Assembly: GCA_964577175.1 (NCBI GenBank)
Contig: CAZNYC010000005.1
Location: 1-60,252 of the forward strand
DNA length: 60,252 nucleotides
Source of the DNA: BS750m-G62 sp964577175
Lineage (GTDB): Bacteria; Planctomycetota; Phycisphaerae; FEN-1346
Direction: 5' to 3'
Below, in pieces: positions 7,971-17,090 of this stretch; position 1 is the first letter of the stretch, and each line of letters starts with the position of its first letter. The notes below the pieces were generated by a model. The model was not told the origin of the DNA. It worked only from the letters and a program-made list of their open reading frames with translations, and did no database searches. The translations under genes and the position numbers were made by a program.

Positions 7971-9410
7971 ATGCCCGACCCGTCCGCCCGTCCCCGGCCC
8001 GCCGCCGGTACCGTCCGGGCCCCCGTTGCGGCCGCCGCGGCCGCCGCCCTGCTCTTCCTGACCGCCACCGCCGGCGTCCGTGCGGGGGATTTCGTCTATC
8101 TCAACGGTCTCCTGCGCGACGGGTGGTACGGCGGCACGATTCACCTGGGCGGGGAATCGGCCACCATCTCCGGCTCGTGCGACCCCACGCCCCCCGGCGA
8201 CATCGACCGTGTCTGGTACGACTCGGCCGAGATCGACGAATGGCCCGATCCCGGCACCGCCACCGCCCAGTTCTACAACAAGGGGTGGGCTTCCGAGATG
8301 CCCGGCAACAGCAACCCCATGCTCGGCTGGGTGTACGAAGGGACGGCCGAGTTCGAGATGGAGGCTTACGTCACCACGTGTCCCCAGACGGGCGCCGGCA
8401 GCGCGTGGTTCTCCGCCGGGTACGCCGGCGGGCCCATGCACATCACCTCGACCACCGACGACGCCGGCCTCGAATGGGACCTCGTCGAGGATCCCGGGTT
8501 CGACCAGGGGTTCGGCGACTACGTCCGCGTCCACCTGCTGTTGAACCTCACGTTCAATATGTGGGACGACGGGGTCGAGCACGCCGTGCCGTACAGCGAC
8601 TTCTACACGGACCTCTCCGGCGGGACGTCGGGGCCCGGCGGCGCGGGCGACTTCGAGGTCCTCCGCAACGGCGAGACCGTCTGGACGGCGGGCCTGGACG
8701 CGCCCCTCGACGCCTTCGACCCGACCGCTTCCGTCTCGTTCGTGGCCCGTTACGGCGACGTGGTGGGCATCCGGGGCGGGGTCGGCGCGGGCGTCCGGGT
8801 GGACGACGTGTCCGTCGCGCCGCTCGAACCGGGGGAGTCGCTTCACCACTGGAGCAGCACGGCCACCCTGCACGGGAACCTGACGGTGCAGGACGTGCCC
8901 GGCACGAAGCCGTCGAAACCGCTCATGCCGCTGAACCTGTGGGAGCCGTTCCCGCACGAATTCGATTTCGTGGACGTCGGCGAGGACGAACTCGGCGTGG
9001 ACGACCCGCTGTGGTTCGCCACCCGAAACAAGCCGGAATACGTGATTGAGACCATCGATCCGTTCGGCCCGAACGAGACCATCGAGGCCGTCCGCCTGCC
9101 GGAACTCGGCGACGGCCTGTTCGAGGTCTGGGTCCTCGACCCCGTTACGGGCGAGGAAGTGCTGTTAGTGGACGAGGCCTGGGCCGACGAATTCATCGGG
9201 TTTCCGTGGGCGGTGGAGAAGGTCATCATCAAGGGCTTCGAGGACGACCCCGCGTGGCCGACGATTACCCCCGTGGGCCTGTACTTCACGCCGTGGAGCG
9301 AACCGGGGGTCTATATGACCGGGACGCCGGAGCCGGCCACGCTGGCGCTGCTGGCGGCGGGGGGTGCCGCCCTGCGCCTGCGGCGGCGCTCCGCTTCGCG
9401 TCGCGGCTAA
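7971..9410 (+). CDS. Secreted PEP-CTERM sorting domain protein
   Basis: 479 aa. The N-terminus carries a Sec signal with an Ala-rich hydrophobic core, probably cleaved near GVRAG (about residue 36). The last 27 residues form a PEP-CTERM tag: PEPATLALLAAGGAAL, then RLRRR and further basic residues. In known systems this tag is recognised by an exosortase that removes it and anchors or exports the protein; no exosortase gene is in this window. The body is rich in Gly, Asp, Trp and Tyr, and includes a stretch (about 95-250) with the look of a beta-sandwich. I recognise no enzyme motif. It has its own promoter candidate and a long leader, and precedes a divergent-function regulator by 132 bp. Confidence 0.85.
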   Translation: MPDPSARPRPAAGTVRAPVAAAAAAALLFLTATAGVRAGDFVYLNGLLRDGWYGGTIHLGGESATISGSCDPTPPGDIDRVWYDSAEIDEWPDPGTATAQFYNKGWASEMPGNSNPMLGWVYEGTAEFEMEAYVTTCPQTGAGSAWFSAGYAGGPMHITSTTDDAGLEWDLVEDPGFDQGFGDYVRVHLLLNLTFNMWDDGVEHAVPYSDFYTDLSGGTSGPGGAGDFEVLRNGETVWTAGLDAPLDAFDPTASVSFVARYGDVVGIRGGVGAGVRVDDVSVAPLEPGESLHHWSSTATLHGNLTVQDVPGTKPSKPLMPLNLWEPFPHEFDFVDVGEDELGVDDPLWFATRNKPEYVIETIDPFGPNETIEAVRLPELGDGLFEVWVLDPVTGEEVLLVDEAWADEFIGFPWAVEKVIIKGFEDDPAWPTITPVGLYFTPWSEPGVYMTGTPEPATLALLAAGGAALRLRRRSASRRG

Positions 9411-9508
9411 ACGGGCACACCGGCCGCCATTGTGAATGCGGGTCGGCATCGCCGTGGCCGTGGCCTGTTGCCCGCCTATCCGCTTGCACCCCCCTCCCCC
9501 ATATGCTA

Positions 9509-9531
9509 CCGTCTGCCGACGCCTCAGACGG
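9509..9531. promoter_or_regulatory. Inverted repeat just before the WYL regulator start
   Basis: CCGTCTG, a 9-nt loop, then CAGACGG. The right arm runs into the GGAG ribosome site of the regulator gene, so this could be an operator for autoregulation or an RNA hairpin affecting initiation. Seen in the sequence; the role is inference. Confidence 0.35.
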
Positions 9532-9542
9532 AGCCCGGCACC

Positions 9543-10514
9543 ATGCGCGTCACACGTCTTCAGCGCATCCTGAAACTCCTGACGCTCCTGGAGACCGGCC
9601 GGCCGTACAACGCCGCCCAGTTGGCCGAGGCGTGCGGGGTATCGCGGCGGACCGTCTACCGCGACCTCAATACGCTGGAGGCCGCCGGCATTCCCGTCTT
9701 CTTCGACCAGGGGTCCGGCCGGTACCAGGTGCACGAGACCGGCCTGATGCCGGCGGTGAACCTGCGGCTGGAGGAGGCGCTGGCGGTGGTCCTGCTGGCG
9801 GGGGAACTCGGGCGGCAGGGCGGCCTGCCCCTGCTGGAGCCCGCCCGCGACGCCGCCGCCAAGATCGAGGCCTCCCTGCCGCTGGGCATGCGGGCCCTCG
9901 TCGAGCGCCTCGCCCGGACCACCGTCGTCCGGACGCCGCCGACCGCCCGGCACCGCGGCCTGCACCCCACGTACCGCCTCGTCCAGGACGCCATCCGCAA
10001 GGGCCGGCCCCTGGAGGCCGTCTACATCTCGTTCCACGACGCGGGGCAGATCCATACCCGCCTGGAGCCGTACTGGCTCCTCTTCAACGACCGGGCGTGG
10101 TACGTCATCGGGCGGTCGTCGCGGCACAAGGAGGTCCGCACGTTCAAACTCGGCCGGTTCAAGGAATTGGAACCGACCGACGGGCGGTTCACGCGCCCGA
10201 AGGACCTGACGCTGGAGAAGCACCTCGGCAACGCCTGGCGGCTGATGCGCGGCGACACGGCCCATGCGGTCCATCTGAAGTTCAGCCCGCTCGTGAGCCC
10301 GAACGTGGCGGAGGTCACCTGGCACCGCACCCAGCAGGTGGCGTGGGACGAGGACGGGTGCGTCCACTTCCGCGCCACGGTGGACGGCCTCTCGGAGATC
10401 GTCTGGTGGGTCCTGGGCTACGGCGACCAGGTGGAGGTGCTGGCGCCGGCGGCGCTGCGGCGGCGCGTCGCCGACACCGCCCGCCGCATGCTGGCGATGT
10501 ACGAGGGGGCGTAG
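9543..10514 (+). CDS. HTH-WYL transcriptional regulator (YafY/DriD type)
   Basis: 323 aa. The N-terminal winged helix-turn-helix (residues 1-60) contains GVSRRTVYRDLNTLEAAG, typical of the HTH_11/DeoR-like domain joined to WYL domains. A WYL domain follows at about 140-215 (PYWLLFNDRAWYVIG), then a WCX-like C-terminal extension to the end (DGLSEIVWWVLGYGDQVEVL). WYL proteins bind small ligands or nucleic acid and control DNA-damage, phage-defence or metabolic genes. Here the neighbours give no target. The ATG at 9543 starts exactly where family members start; an in-frame start at 9432 adds 37 non-conserved residues. Confidence 0.88.
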   Translation: MRVTRLQRILKLLTLLETGRPYNAAQLAEACGVSRRTVYRDLNTLEAAGIPVFFDQGSGRYQVHETGLMPAVNLRLEEALAVVLLAGELGRQGGLPLLEPARDAAAKIEASLPLGMRALVERLARTTVVRTPPTARHRGLHPTYRLVQDAIRKGRPLEAVYISFHDAGQIHTRLEPYWLLFNDRAWYVIGRSSRHKEVRTFKLGRFKELEPTDGRFTRPKDLTLEKHLGNAWRLMRGDTAHAVHLKFSPLVSPNVAEVTWHRTQQVAWDEDGCVHFRATVDGLSEIVWWVLGYGDQVEVLAPAALRRRVADTARRMLAMYEGA

Positions 10515-10604
10515 GAGTACGACGCGACACGTCCCCCGCCGCCCCCGGCCGTGCAAGGGGGGTACGATGTCTGGGGCACTTCCCCCACGGGCCCGGCCAT
10601 TCTG

Positions 10605-10632
10605 TTGATTTCCTCCACCGAATAGTTATAAG
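10605..10632 (+). promoter_or_regulatory. Promoter candidate for the TolC-like lipoprotein gene
   Basis: TTGATT, a 16-bp spacer, then TATAAG, 75 nt upstream of the ATG at 10707. It lies in a locally AT-rich patch within otherwise very GC-rich DNA. Confidence 0.55.
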
Positions 10633-10706
10633 ATGTCAACCATCCGGCGCGGGCCGCGCGGCGGCCACGGGGGCGCGCGCTCCGACTTCTGCACGAGACG
10701 GGCAAC

Positions 10707-12557
10707 ATGATTTATCGCCGCCCACGGCAACCGTCCAGAACCGCCGCCCTGCGCGTCGCCCTTGCGGCCGTCGTGCTGACGGGGGCCCTGCTCGGCGGCT
10801 GCGGCCGCGGCCACGGCACGGGCGTGGAGGAGGCCGGCGAGTCCGTCCTGGACGCCTGGCCGATCGAGGCCCCCGCCCTGCCGTCGGAGGGGGCGGCACC
10901 CGCCCTCGCCGGGCACCGTGGCCCGCCGCCGGCCGACTCGCGCCCCCTGGCCGCCTCCGAGGCCGGTCCCGGCCAGTCGGAAGCCCCACGCCCCACCCGC
11001 ACCGGCTCGCATCCGCCCGCCGCCGCGCCGGACGGCTTCGTCGATCCCATCACACGCGACGCCGACCGCCTGCCGATGACCCTGGAGGCGTGCCTGCGGC
11101 GGGCGCTGGCAAACAACCTGAAGATTCAGATCGCCCGCTTCGGCCCGGCCATCGCCGAGACTCACGTCTCTGAGGCCGAGGCCCTCTTCGACCCGGCGTG
11201 GTACATGAACAACGCCCTCGGCCGGGTGCGGCAGGACGCGGGCACGTTCCTCGCCGGCGCCACCACGCTCGTCACCAAGCAGTGGGACTTCGACACGGGG
11301 GTCGAGACGCTCCTGCCCACGGGGGCCACGGTCGCCCTCAGCCAGGACTGGACGTATATCGATTCCAGCAGCACCTTTTTCATGCCGAACCCGCAGTACG
11401 ACTCGGACCTGAACCTGGTGGTCCGCCAGCCGCTGCTCCGCGGGGCGGGGCTACAGGTGACGAAGAGCCCCATCGTCCTGGCGCGCCTCGACCACCGCGT
11501 CAGCCTGGCCGACTTCAAGGCCCGCATCATGGACACGCTGCTGGAGGTCGAGCGGACGTACTGGAACCTGGCGGTGGCCGAGGTCCGCGTCCGGGCGCTC
11601 ACCGAGGCGCTGGAGGCCGCCCGCGAGAACCGCCGCATCGCCCGCCGCCGCTTCGAGGAGGGCAAGGCCCGCCGCGTCGTCGTCAGCCTGGCCGAGAGCG
11701 CCGTCACGCGTCGGCAGGCGGACCTGGTGGCCGCCCGCCTCGTCCTGGCCCAGACGAGCGACCGGCTGAAGCGGCTCCTGAACGATCCGGCGTTGCCGCT
11801 GGAGGAACCCGCCCTCCTGACGGCCTCCGACCGGCCGCCGACCGAGCCCGTGCCCATCACCCGCCGCATGTACCAGGACAGCCTGCTGGCCGCCATGAAG
11901 CATCGGCCGGAGATGGACACCGCCTCGGCCGCCGTCGACCAGGCCAACGTCCTGGAACGCGTGGCCCGCAACGAGCGGCTGCCGCAGTTGGACCTGGCGG
12001 CCGGGTACACCCTGAACGGGCTGGACAGCGACCTGAGCCCGGCGATGCAGGAGGCGTTCACGACGACGTTCTTCGATTGGCAGGCGGGGCTGGAGTTCCG
12101 GATTCCCATCGGGAACCGGGCCCGCACCGCCGCCCACGAGCGGAGCCGCCTGGAGCAGGCCGTCGCCGTCCGCCGGCGGGAGGACACGCGGCAGCAGATT
12201 CTTCTGGAGGTCAGCCAGACGGTCCGCGACGTGGCCGCCGCCGAGGAGAGCATCCTGGCCACCCGGGCCGCGCGCGAGGCGGCCGAGCAGACCCTCCGCG
12301 ACCAGCGGGCGAACGTGGCGGCGGGGGCGGCCCTGCAGAAAGACCTCCTGGAGGCCCAGCGCGACCTGGCCGACGCCAAGGTCGACGAAATCCGCGCCAT
12401 GGCCGACTACATGATCGCCCTGGCGCTGCTGGAACGGGCCAAGGGTACGCTGCTCGCCTACAATAATATAGAGGTCATGGGGGAGCCGGCCCGCCCGGGC
12501 GGCATGCCGCCGGACCCTGCCGCCGGCGCGCCGGCGAACCAGGGAGACCATCGCTGA
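10707..12557 (+). CDS. TolC-family outer membrane lipoprotein
   Basis: 616 aa. Outer-membrane channel component of an efflux or secretion system. The signal peptide ends in a lipobox, LLGGC, making Cys32 the lipidated residue. A Pro/Ala-rich linker of about 70 residues precedes the first outer-membrane-efflux repeat, which opens with MTLEACLRRALANNLKIQIA. Two long helical OEP repeats follow, with the heptad stretches expected for the periplasmic barrel (for example in 270-360 and 500-580). No inner-membrane pump or adaptor gene is adjacent, so the partner must be encoded elsewhere. A promoter candidate lies 75 nt upstream. The downstream gap contains only weak signals. Confidence 0.88.
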   Translation: MIYRRPRQPSRTAALRVALAAVVLTGALLGGCGRGHGTGVEEAGESVLDAWPIEAPALPSEGAAPALAGHRGPPPADSRPLAASEAGPGQSEAPRPTRTGSHPPAAAPDGFVDPITRDADRLPMTLEACLRRALANNLKIQIARFGPAIAETHVSEAEALFDPAWYMNNALGRVRQDAGTFLAGATTLVTKQWDFDTGVETLLPTGATVALSQDWTYIDSSSTFFMPNPQYDSDLNLVVRQPLLRGAGLQVTKSPIVLARLDHRVSLADFKARIMDTLLEVERTYWNLAVAEVRVRALTEALEAARENRRIARRRFEEGKARRVVVSLAESAVTRRQADLVAARLVLAQTSDRLKRLLNDPALPLEEPALLTASDRPPTEPVPITRRMYQDSLLAAMKHRPEMDTASAAVDQANVLERVARNERLPQLDLAAGYTLNGLDSDLSPAMQEAFTTTFFDWQAGLEFRIPIGNRARTAAHERSRLEQAVAVRRREDTRQQILLEVSQTVRDVAAAEESILATRAAREAAEQTLRDQRANVAAGAALQKDLLEAQRDLADAKVDEIRAMADYMIALALLERAKGTLLAYNNIEVMGEPARPGGMPPDPAAGAPANQGDHR

Positions 12558-12904
12558 CCCGCCCCAGCCCTCTCGCCGTCACCGTCGCTTTCTTCCACGA
12601 GCATCTACCGTTCCGGGAGATGGCGCCGGACGACGGCGGGCCCGACCGGGCCGCCCTCGTTTGCCGCACGGACGACCGCTAACCCACCCACGCCGGCGCA
12701 TTCCGAGTTTCCGTGGCAGGGCGGTGGGCGCGGCACGAAAATCCATCTTCACGGAAATTAAACAGCGCATCGAGCCTTACACCGCGTATAATAGTTGCGG
12801 GCGAGAAATGAAATGCCTGCAGATCGGCCGACCAGACGGCCGACACCAATAGCAGTGCCTCAGACATAGCCTGCCACGAGGGGTAGTTTCGGTCGGAGCC
12901 TTCC
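12558..12904. other. Intergenic gap, no gene seen
   Basis: The 347-bp gap follows the TolC-like gene. A perfect TATAAT stands at 12787-12792, but no acceptable -35 box lies 15-19 bp upstream (TTAAAC at 12758 is 23 bp away). A short inverted repeat (CGGCC, then GGCCG) lies near 12826-12843. It presumably contains the promoter for the secreted paralogue pair. Confidence 0.4.
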
Positions 12905-14740
12905 TTGACGACGCACGACGTGCATCCTCAGACTGTGACGGGAAGTCTCTGTCGGGTGCTGGCGACGGGAACCCTGGCCGCTCTTCTGCTGAGTGCCACC
13001 CTGCCGGCCGCAGAGACGCCACCCACCACGAACGCCGGCGACGCGTCCGGCCTGGGCGCGGTCTGGACGGACGCCGCCCACTTGTACGGCCCTGCCTCCG
13101 TCCGGAGCCGGGGCTTGCTCCTCGGGGCGCGGAACCCGAACGGCCCGAGTTGCGTCCGGGTCCGCGACGGGGCGCCGCTGTTCAGTGCCGCCGACGGCGG
13201 CGTGGGCACCCGCATGTGCCACTTCCTGGGCCACGCGGCTTCGGATCGCGGCAACCCGCGCGCCGAGTACATCTGGCAGCAGTCCACGCTCCGGGCCGCC
13301 TGCGAGCGACTGAAGCGCGAGAACCATACCGCCTACGCCCGGGCGGCGCGGCTGGCGCAAGGGGCCGGCCGCCTCGCCGACGGGCTGGCCGAGGCGTCCG
13401 CCCTTCCGGCCGACCTGAAACCGCTGGAGGTCAACGACGGCGGAACGCTTCTGGGCTGCACCGCCCGCCGGCTGGACGAGGCCATCGCCGGGCGCGACCT
13501 GGCGTCGGCCCGCGTCTGGGCCCGTGAGTTCCGCGCTGCGGCCGACCGCCTGGTCGATCTCCATCGCTGGGTCCATCTCATCATCGAGAACGAACTGGCG
13601 TCGCTGGCGTTCCAGAAGCAGTGCCGCCCGGTGTACATGAGCGTGGACCGCCCGTTCGAGATGACGGGGATGCTGGCGGACGAATCCGCCGCCTGTTTCC
13701 CCGGGCTCCAGAACGCGGTCTGCATGGTCTACAACCTGATGGAAGTGGAGCACCAGGCGGAGTGGCTGTTCGCGCGTCCGCCGGAGCCCTGGCGGCCGGC
13801 AGCCGAATCCCCGGCACCCACCGCCCCGCATCGCCTGCCGGCGGTCGCCTCGGCGGTCGGCATGCCCCCGCACCTCAGGGAGGCGTTCGCCGTCCTCCGC
13901 AGCCACCTCACGCCCGAGACCCAGGCCCTCTGGGACGAGGCCGCCGCCGCCCCCTACCACCGGACGTACCTCGCCAACGTCATTCATCGGTACCGGGCGG
14001 TCGGCGTGCTGGACGAGGTCGGCGACCTGCTGGAACGTTTCGACCGGGTCCAGGACGAGGCGACGGTCAATGCCCTGATGGACGTCCTGTTCTACCGCGG
14101 CGGTACGCCGAACGCCAACGCCTCGCCGGCCGAACGGTTCGATCCCCGGCTGATGCAGGCCTCCCGGACGCTCGCCGGCACGCGGGAACAGGTCCTCCTC
14201 GGCGCCCAGCACTTCACGCGGGCGTGGTTCGGGTCCTGGGACAACTACGAGGGCGGCAGCGACTCCCTCAGCCAGGCCCTCGACGACGGAAAACTCGACT
14301 GCATCGACGCCGCCAACATGATCGGGACGCTTTACCGCAACGCCGGCCGCGGCGGCTACTACGCCGTCCGCTGGGGCGCGGGCGTCGTCGGCCATTCCGT
14401 CTCCGGCGCCCTGCTCGACCGCGACGGGCAGCCCCTCATCGGCATCGTCGACGGTCTCGACCAACCGCAGACCGCCGCCGACCTCTGGCCCCACGCCTAC
14501 CGCAAGGGCAGCGAGTGGCCGAAGGGATACGTCGGCCTGCGGGCCCCCGTGTACGCGGTGGAAGTCCTCGGCCGCGGCCTCGACAGTTATCTGTGGTGCC
14601 AAGGTTTTATCATTCGAGGCAAGCATGCGGGCACGCTCGTGCGTTCGACGATTCCGTACCTGCCCGCCTGGACGCCGACGGCCTTCGCACAGCGGGAGCC
14701 GTCGCCCCCGCGGCCGAGTGCGCCCGTCCCGGCGCCGTAA
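12905..14740 (+). CDS. Secreted protein with transglutaminase-like Cys-His-Asp pattern, paralogue 1
   Basis: 611 aa; I do not recognise a named family. A Sec signal (about residues 12-36) is followed by a helical N-terminal half with the motif LLLGARNPNGPSC and later EVEHQAEWLFA. The C-terminal half contains LMDVLFYRGG, AGTREQVLLGAQH and LDCIDAANMIGTLYRNAG. Cys466, His497 (GHS) and Asp516 (IVDGLD) are spaced and placed like the triad of bacterial transglutaminase-like cysteine peptidases; that assignment is inference. The start codon is TTG, with GGAG 6 nt upstream; no ATG exists before residue 100. It is 32-40 percent identical by eye to the next gene, with the strongest match in the C-terminal half. 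Alternative reading: a non-catalytic structural relative. Confidence 0.7.
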   Translation: MTTHDVHPQTVTGSLCRVLATGTLAALLLSATLPAAETPPTTNAGDASGLGAVWTDAAHLYGPASVRSRGLLLGARNPNGPSCVRVRDGAPLFSAADGGVGTRMCHFLGHAASDRGNPRAEYIWQQSTLRAACERLKRENHTAYARAARLAQGAGRLADGLAEASALPADLKPLEVNDGGTLLGCTARRLDEAIAGRDLASARVWAREFRAAADRLVDLHRWVHLIIENELASLAFQKQCRPVYMSVDRPFEMTGMLADESAACFPGLQNAVCMVYNLMEVEHQAEWLFARPPEPWRPAAESPAPTAPHRLPAVASAVGMPPHLREAFAVLRSHLTPETQALWDEAAAAPYHRTYLANVIHRYRAVGVLDEVGDLLERFDRVQDEATVNALMDVLFYRGGTPNANASPAERFDPRLMQASRTLAGTREQVLLGAQHFTRAWFGSWDNYEGGSDSLSQALDDGKLDCIDAANMIGTLYRNAGRGGYYAVRWGAGVVGHSVSGALLDRDGQPLIGIVDGLDQPQTAADLWPHAYRKGSEWPKGYVGLRAPVYAVEVLGRGLDSYLWCQGFIIRGKHAGTLVRSTIPYLPAWTPTAFAQREPSPPRPSAPVPAP

Positions 14741-14755
14741 CAGCCTGTCCGAATA

Positions 14756-14834
14756 AGAGCCTATCCGAATAACCCCTCGTCGGCCCGAGGCCGCCACAGC
14801 CGGCCGAAGCCAGAGGGTGATTCGCATAGGCCCT
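14756..14834. mobile_element. AGAGCCTATCCGAAT MITE-like element, deleted copy
   Basis: It starts AGAGCCTATCCGAATAACCCC and ends GGGTGATTCGCATAGGCCCT, an imperfect terminal inverted repeat. The inner ends match the longer copy at 37064-37224, from which about 80 bp of centre is missing here. A degenerate extra end (GCCTGTCCGAATA) lies just before it at 14743-14755. It directly follows the stop codon of paralogue 1. Confidence 0.75.
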
Positions 14835-15001
14835 GAGTACCCCGCGGCGGGGCCCCGCCGGCCGGTCGCTCCGAGGGGACGCCCCCCGGAGGCAATAATC
14901 GGGCGTGGGCGGCGCTGAACCCGATGAAACGCGCACGCACCGGCCGCGGCGCCTCCCCCCACGCCGCGAACCGTTCGGCTACGCGCGGCCGGCCCGGAGC
15001 A

Positions 15002-15015
15002 CCTGTCCGGACAGG
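15002..15015. promoter_or_regulatory. Perfect 14-bp palindrome upstream of paralogue 2
   Basis: CCTGTCCGGACAGG, fully symmetrical, 33 bp before the TTG start of the second paralogue. It could bind a dimeric regulator. No sequence like it precedes paralogue 1. Confidence 0.35.
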
Positions 15016-15047
15016 CGCGAAGAGGGGCAGCGTTTCAGGAGCCGCCT

Positions 15048-16928
15048 TTGCCCACCTGGCGCGTATCTCGGCACCGGCGAGGGCCGTGGTGCGGCGCGAT
15101 CGCCGTCGCGATGGCCGTCCTGCTCGGTGGCTTGCACCAGGGCCCGGGGCCGCTCGCGGCCGCGCTGGCGTCCGAAACGCCCTCCCCTTTCACGCCTGCT
15201 TCCGCCGACGCCTCCCTGGCCGAGCGCTGGGCCGACATCGTTGACCTCCTCGGTGGGACCCGGCCCGCGAGCCGGCGGGTGCTGCTCGGCGCGCGCGACC
15301 CGGACGGCCCGAGTTGCGTCGAAGACCGCGCCGCCTTCGCCTTCCACATGCACCCGGACGGCGGTCCGGGCACCCGGCTGGCCTACCTGTATGGCCAGAG
15401 CGAACCCCGGCGCGGGTCGCCGCTCGCCGACTTCCGGTGGTACCAGGACGTGCTCCGCCGCTACAGCGAGACCGTCCACCGGCGGAACCGGGCCGTGTAT
15501 CCCCGTGCGCTGCGGTTGGCGGACGAAACGGCTGACCTGGCCCGCGCGCTGGCGGAGGCGCCCGCCTGGCCGGACGGTCTTCAGCCGGCGGAGGTGGCGA
15601 CGGCGGCAGACCGCCTTGGGCGGTGGTCCGCCCGGTTGGACGAAGCCATCGCGTCCCGCCGCCTGTCGGACGCCCGCCGCGCCGCCGCCGAACTGGCCTC
15701 GGCCGCCGCCTCCCTGGCGGACCTGCACCGGTGGCTCGACCTGCTGACGGCGAACCTGCTGGCGCAACTGGAGTTCCAGGCGCGGTGCCGGCCCGTCTTC
15801 ACGGCCTGGAACGATCGCCTCGATGTCCCCTACCGGCCGCAGCAGCACATCTCCGGGTTCCCCGGCGGGCGCGCGTGGGTGACGGTCAACCAGAACCTGC
15901 TGGAAGTGGAACACCAGGCGGAGTGGCTGTTCGCGTCGGCCCCACCGGTGCCTGCGGGGGCGGACACGGAAGCGGCCTCCGCCGGCGCGGCCGGGGCCGG
16001 CGTCGCTGCCGGCGTCGAGCCGCTCGCGGCCGTGCCGGCCGCCGTCTGGCTGCCGCCGGCGCTGCGGCCGACGTTCCTCCGCCTGCGCGAGGGGCTGGGC
16101 CCCGACGCCCGCCGCGCCTGGGACCACGCCGCCCGCGCCCCGTACCATCACGCGTACCTGGCGAACATGCTGTTCCATATCCGGCGCAGCGACGGCGAGG
16201 ACGTCGTGGCGGAGGTCCTGGCCCGGTACCAGGCCGCCCACCCGGAGCCCGCCACCGCCGATCTGATGGACGTCCTCTTCTACCGGGGCGGCGACCCGGA
16301 CGGCGGCGAGGCGTGGCGCGACCGGTTCCACCCGCAACTCCTGGCCGCCGCCGCCACACTCGCCGGCACGCGCGAGCAGGTGCTCCTGGGCGCCCAGCAT
16401 TACACGCGGGCGGTCTTCGGCGGCTGGCGCCGGTACGGGAAAACCGGCAGCGTCGAGGTCGCCCTCACCGAGGGCCGCTTCGACTGCATCGGCGCCACGG
16501 ACATCATCGGGTCGCTGTACCGCAACGCGGGGCGGCCGCGATTCTACAACGTGCACCTGGCGGCCGGGGGCGGCTCGCACACCCTGGCCGCCGCCGCCGT
16601 CGATACGGCGGGCGGCCCCGCCGTCGCCGTCGTCGACGGCCTCGACGCCGCCGGCCTCGAGGCGGCTCGATGGCCGGACGCGTTCTTCCACGACGGTGCG
16701 GGCTGGCCCGCCGGGTACACCGGTCCCGCGCCGCCGGTCCAGGCGGCGGAACTGTACACGCGCGGCATCGACAGTTACCTGTGGCTCGAAGGATACATCC
16801 TTCGCGGGCCGCGGGCCGGCTACTTCCGCGCCGCGACGGTGCCGTACCTGGCGTCGCATCCGCGGCCGACGGCGGCGCGCCTGCGCCGCGCGGTGTCCGA
16901 CCGGAGGGGCGCGGCGTCCGGGCCGTGA
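15048..16928 (+). CDS. Secreted protein with transglutaminase-like Cys-His-Asp pattern, paralogue 2
   Basis: 626 aa, paralogue of the preceding gene. The signal peptide core is at about residues 17-40. Shared blocks with paralogue 1 are: LLGARDPDGPSC, EVEHQAEWLFA, LMDVLFYRGG, AGTREQVLLGAQHYTRA, and FDCIGATDIIGSLYRNAG. Cys480, His511 (SHT) and Asp530 (VVDGLD) keep exactly the same spacing as in paralogue 1 (31 and 19 residues). The C-terminus ends with a conserved RGIDSYLWLEGYILRG block. An Ala/Gly-rich linker (about 300-325) separates the halves. The start is TTG with a good AGGAG 6 nt upstream, again a non-ATG start. Function unknown; a secreted cysteine protease or transglutaminase is the main hypothesis. 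Confidence 0.7.
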   Translation: MPTWRVSRHRRGPWCGAIAVAMAVLLGGLHQGPGPLAAALASETPSPFTPASADASLAERWADIVDLLGGTRPASRRVLLGARDPDGPSCVEDRAAFAFHMHPDGGPGTRLAYLYGQSEPRRGSPLADFRWYQDVLRRYSETVHRRNRAVYPRALRLADETADLARALAEAPAWPDGLQPAEVATAADRLGRWSARLDEAIASRRLSDARRAAAELASAAASLADLHRWLDLLTANLLAQLEFQARCRPVFTAWNDRLDVPYRPQQHISGFPGGRAWVTVNQNLLEVEHQAEWLFASAPPVPAGADTEAASAGAAGAGVAAGVEPLAAVPAAVWLPPALRPTFLRLREGLGPDARRAWDHAARAPYHHAYLANMLFHIRRSDGEDVVAEVLARYQAAHPEPATADLMDVLFYRGGDPDGGEAWRDRFHPQLLAAAATLAGTREQVLLGAQHYTRAVFGGWRRYGKTGSVEVALTEGRFDCIGATDIIGSLYRNAGRPRFYNVHLAAGGGSHTLAAAAVDTAGGPAVAVVDGLDAAGLEAARWPDAFFHDGAGWPAGYTGPAPPVQAAELYTRGIDSYLWLEGYILRGPRAGYFRAATVPYLASHPRPTAARLRRAVSDRRGAASGP

Positions 16929-17090
16929 GGCGCGCGGCCGTCTCGTCCCGCAACGCTCCCGCCGTCTGCTTTCCGCGCCGGTCCCCGGCACGTCCTTTTC
17001 CTGTGCGATGATTTGCGTTACGCTATGCGCCGGCGCGGCGGCGCCCGGCCCGCCGCGCCCGCCGCGCCCGATCCGTTCGAGGCCGCCGCC

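Noticed and set aside
12787..12792. Perfect TATAAT before paralogue 1
   Set aside because: No -35 box at an acceptable distance; kept only as a remark on the gap.
12860..14962. 700-codon minus-strand frame opposite secreted paralogue 1
   Set aside because: No motif, unbalanced composition, and the plus-strand protein is supported by its conserved paralogue.
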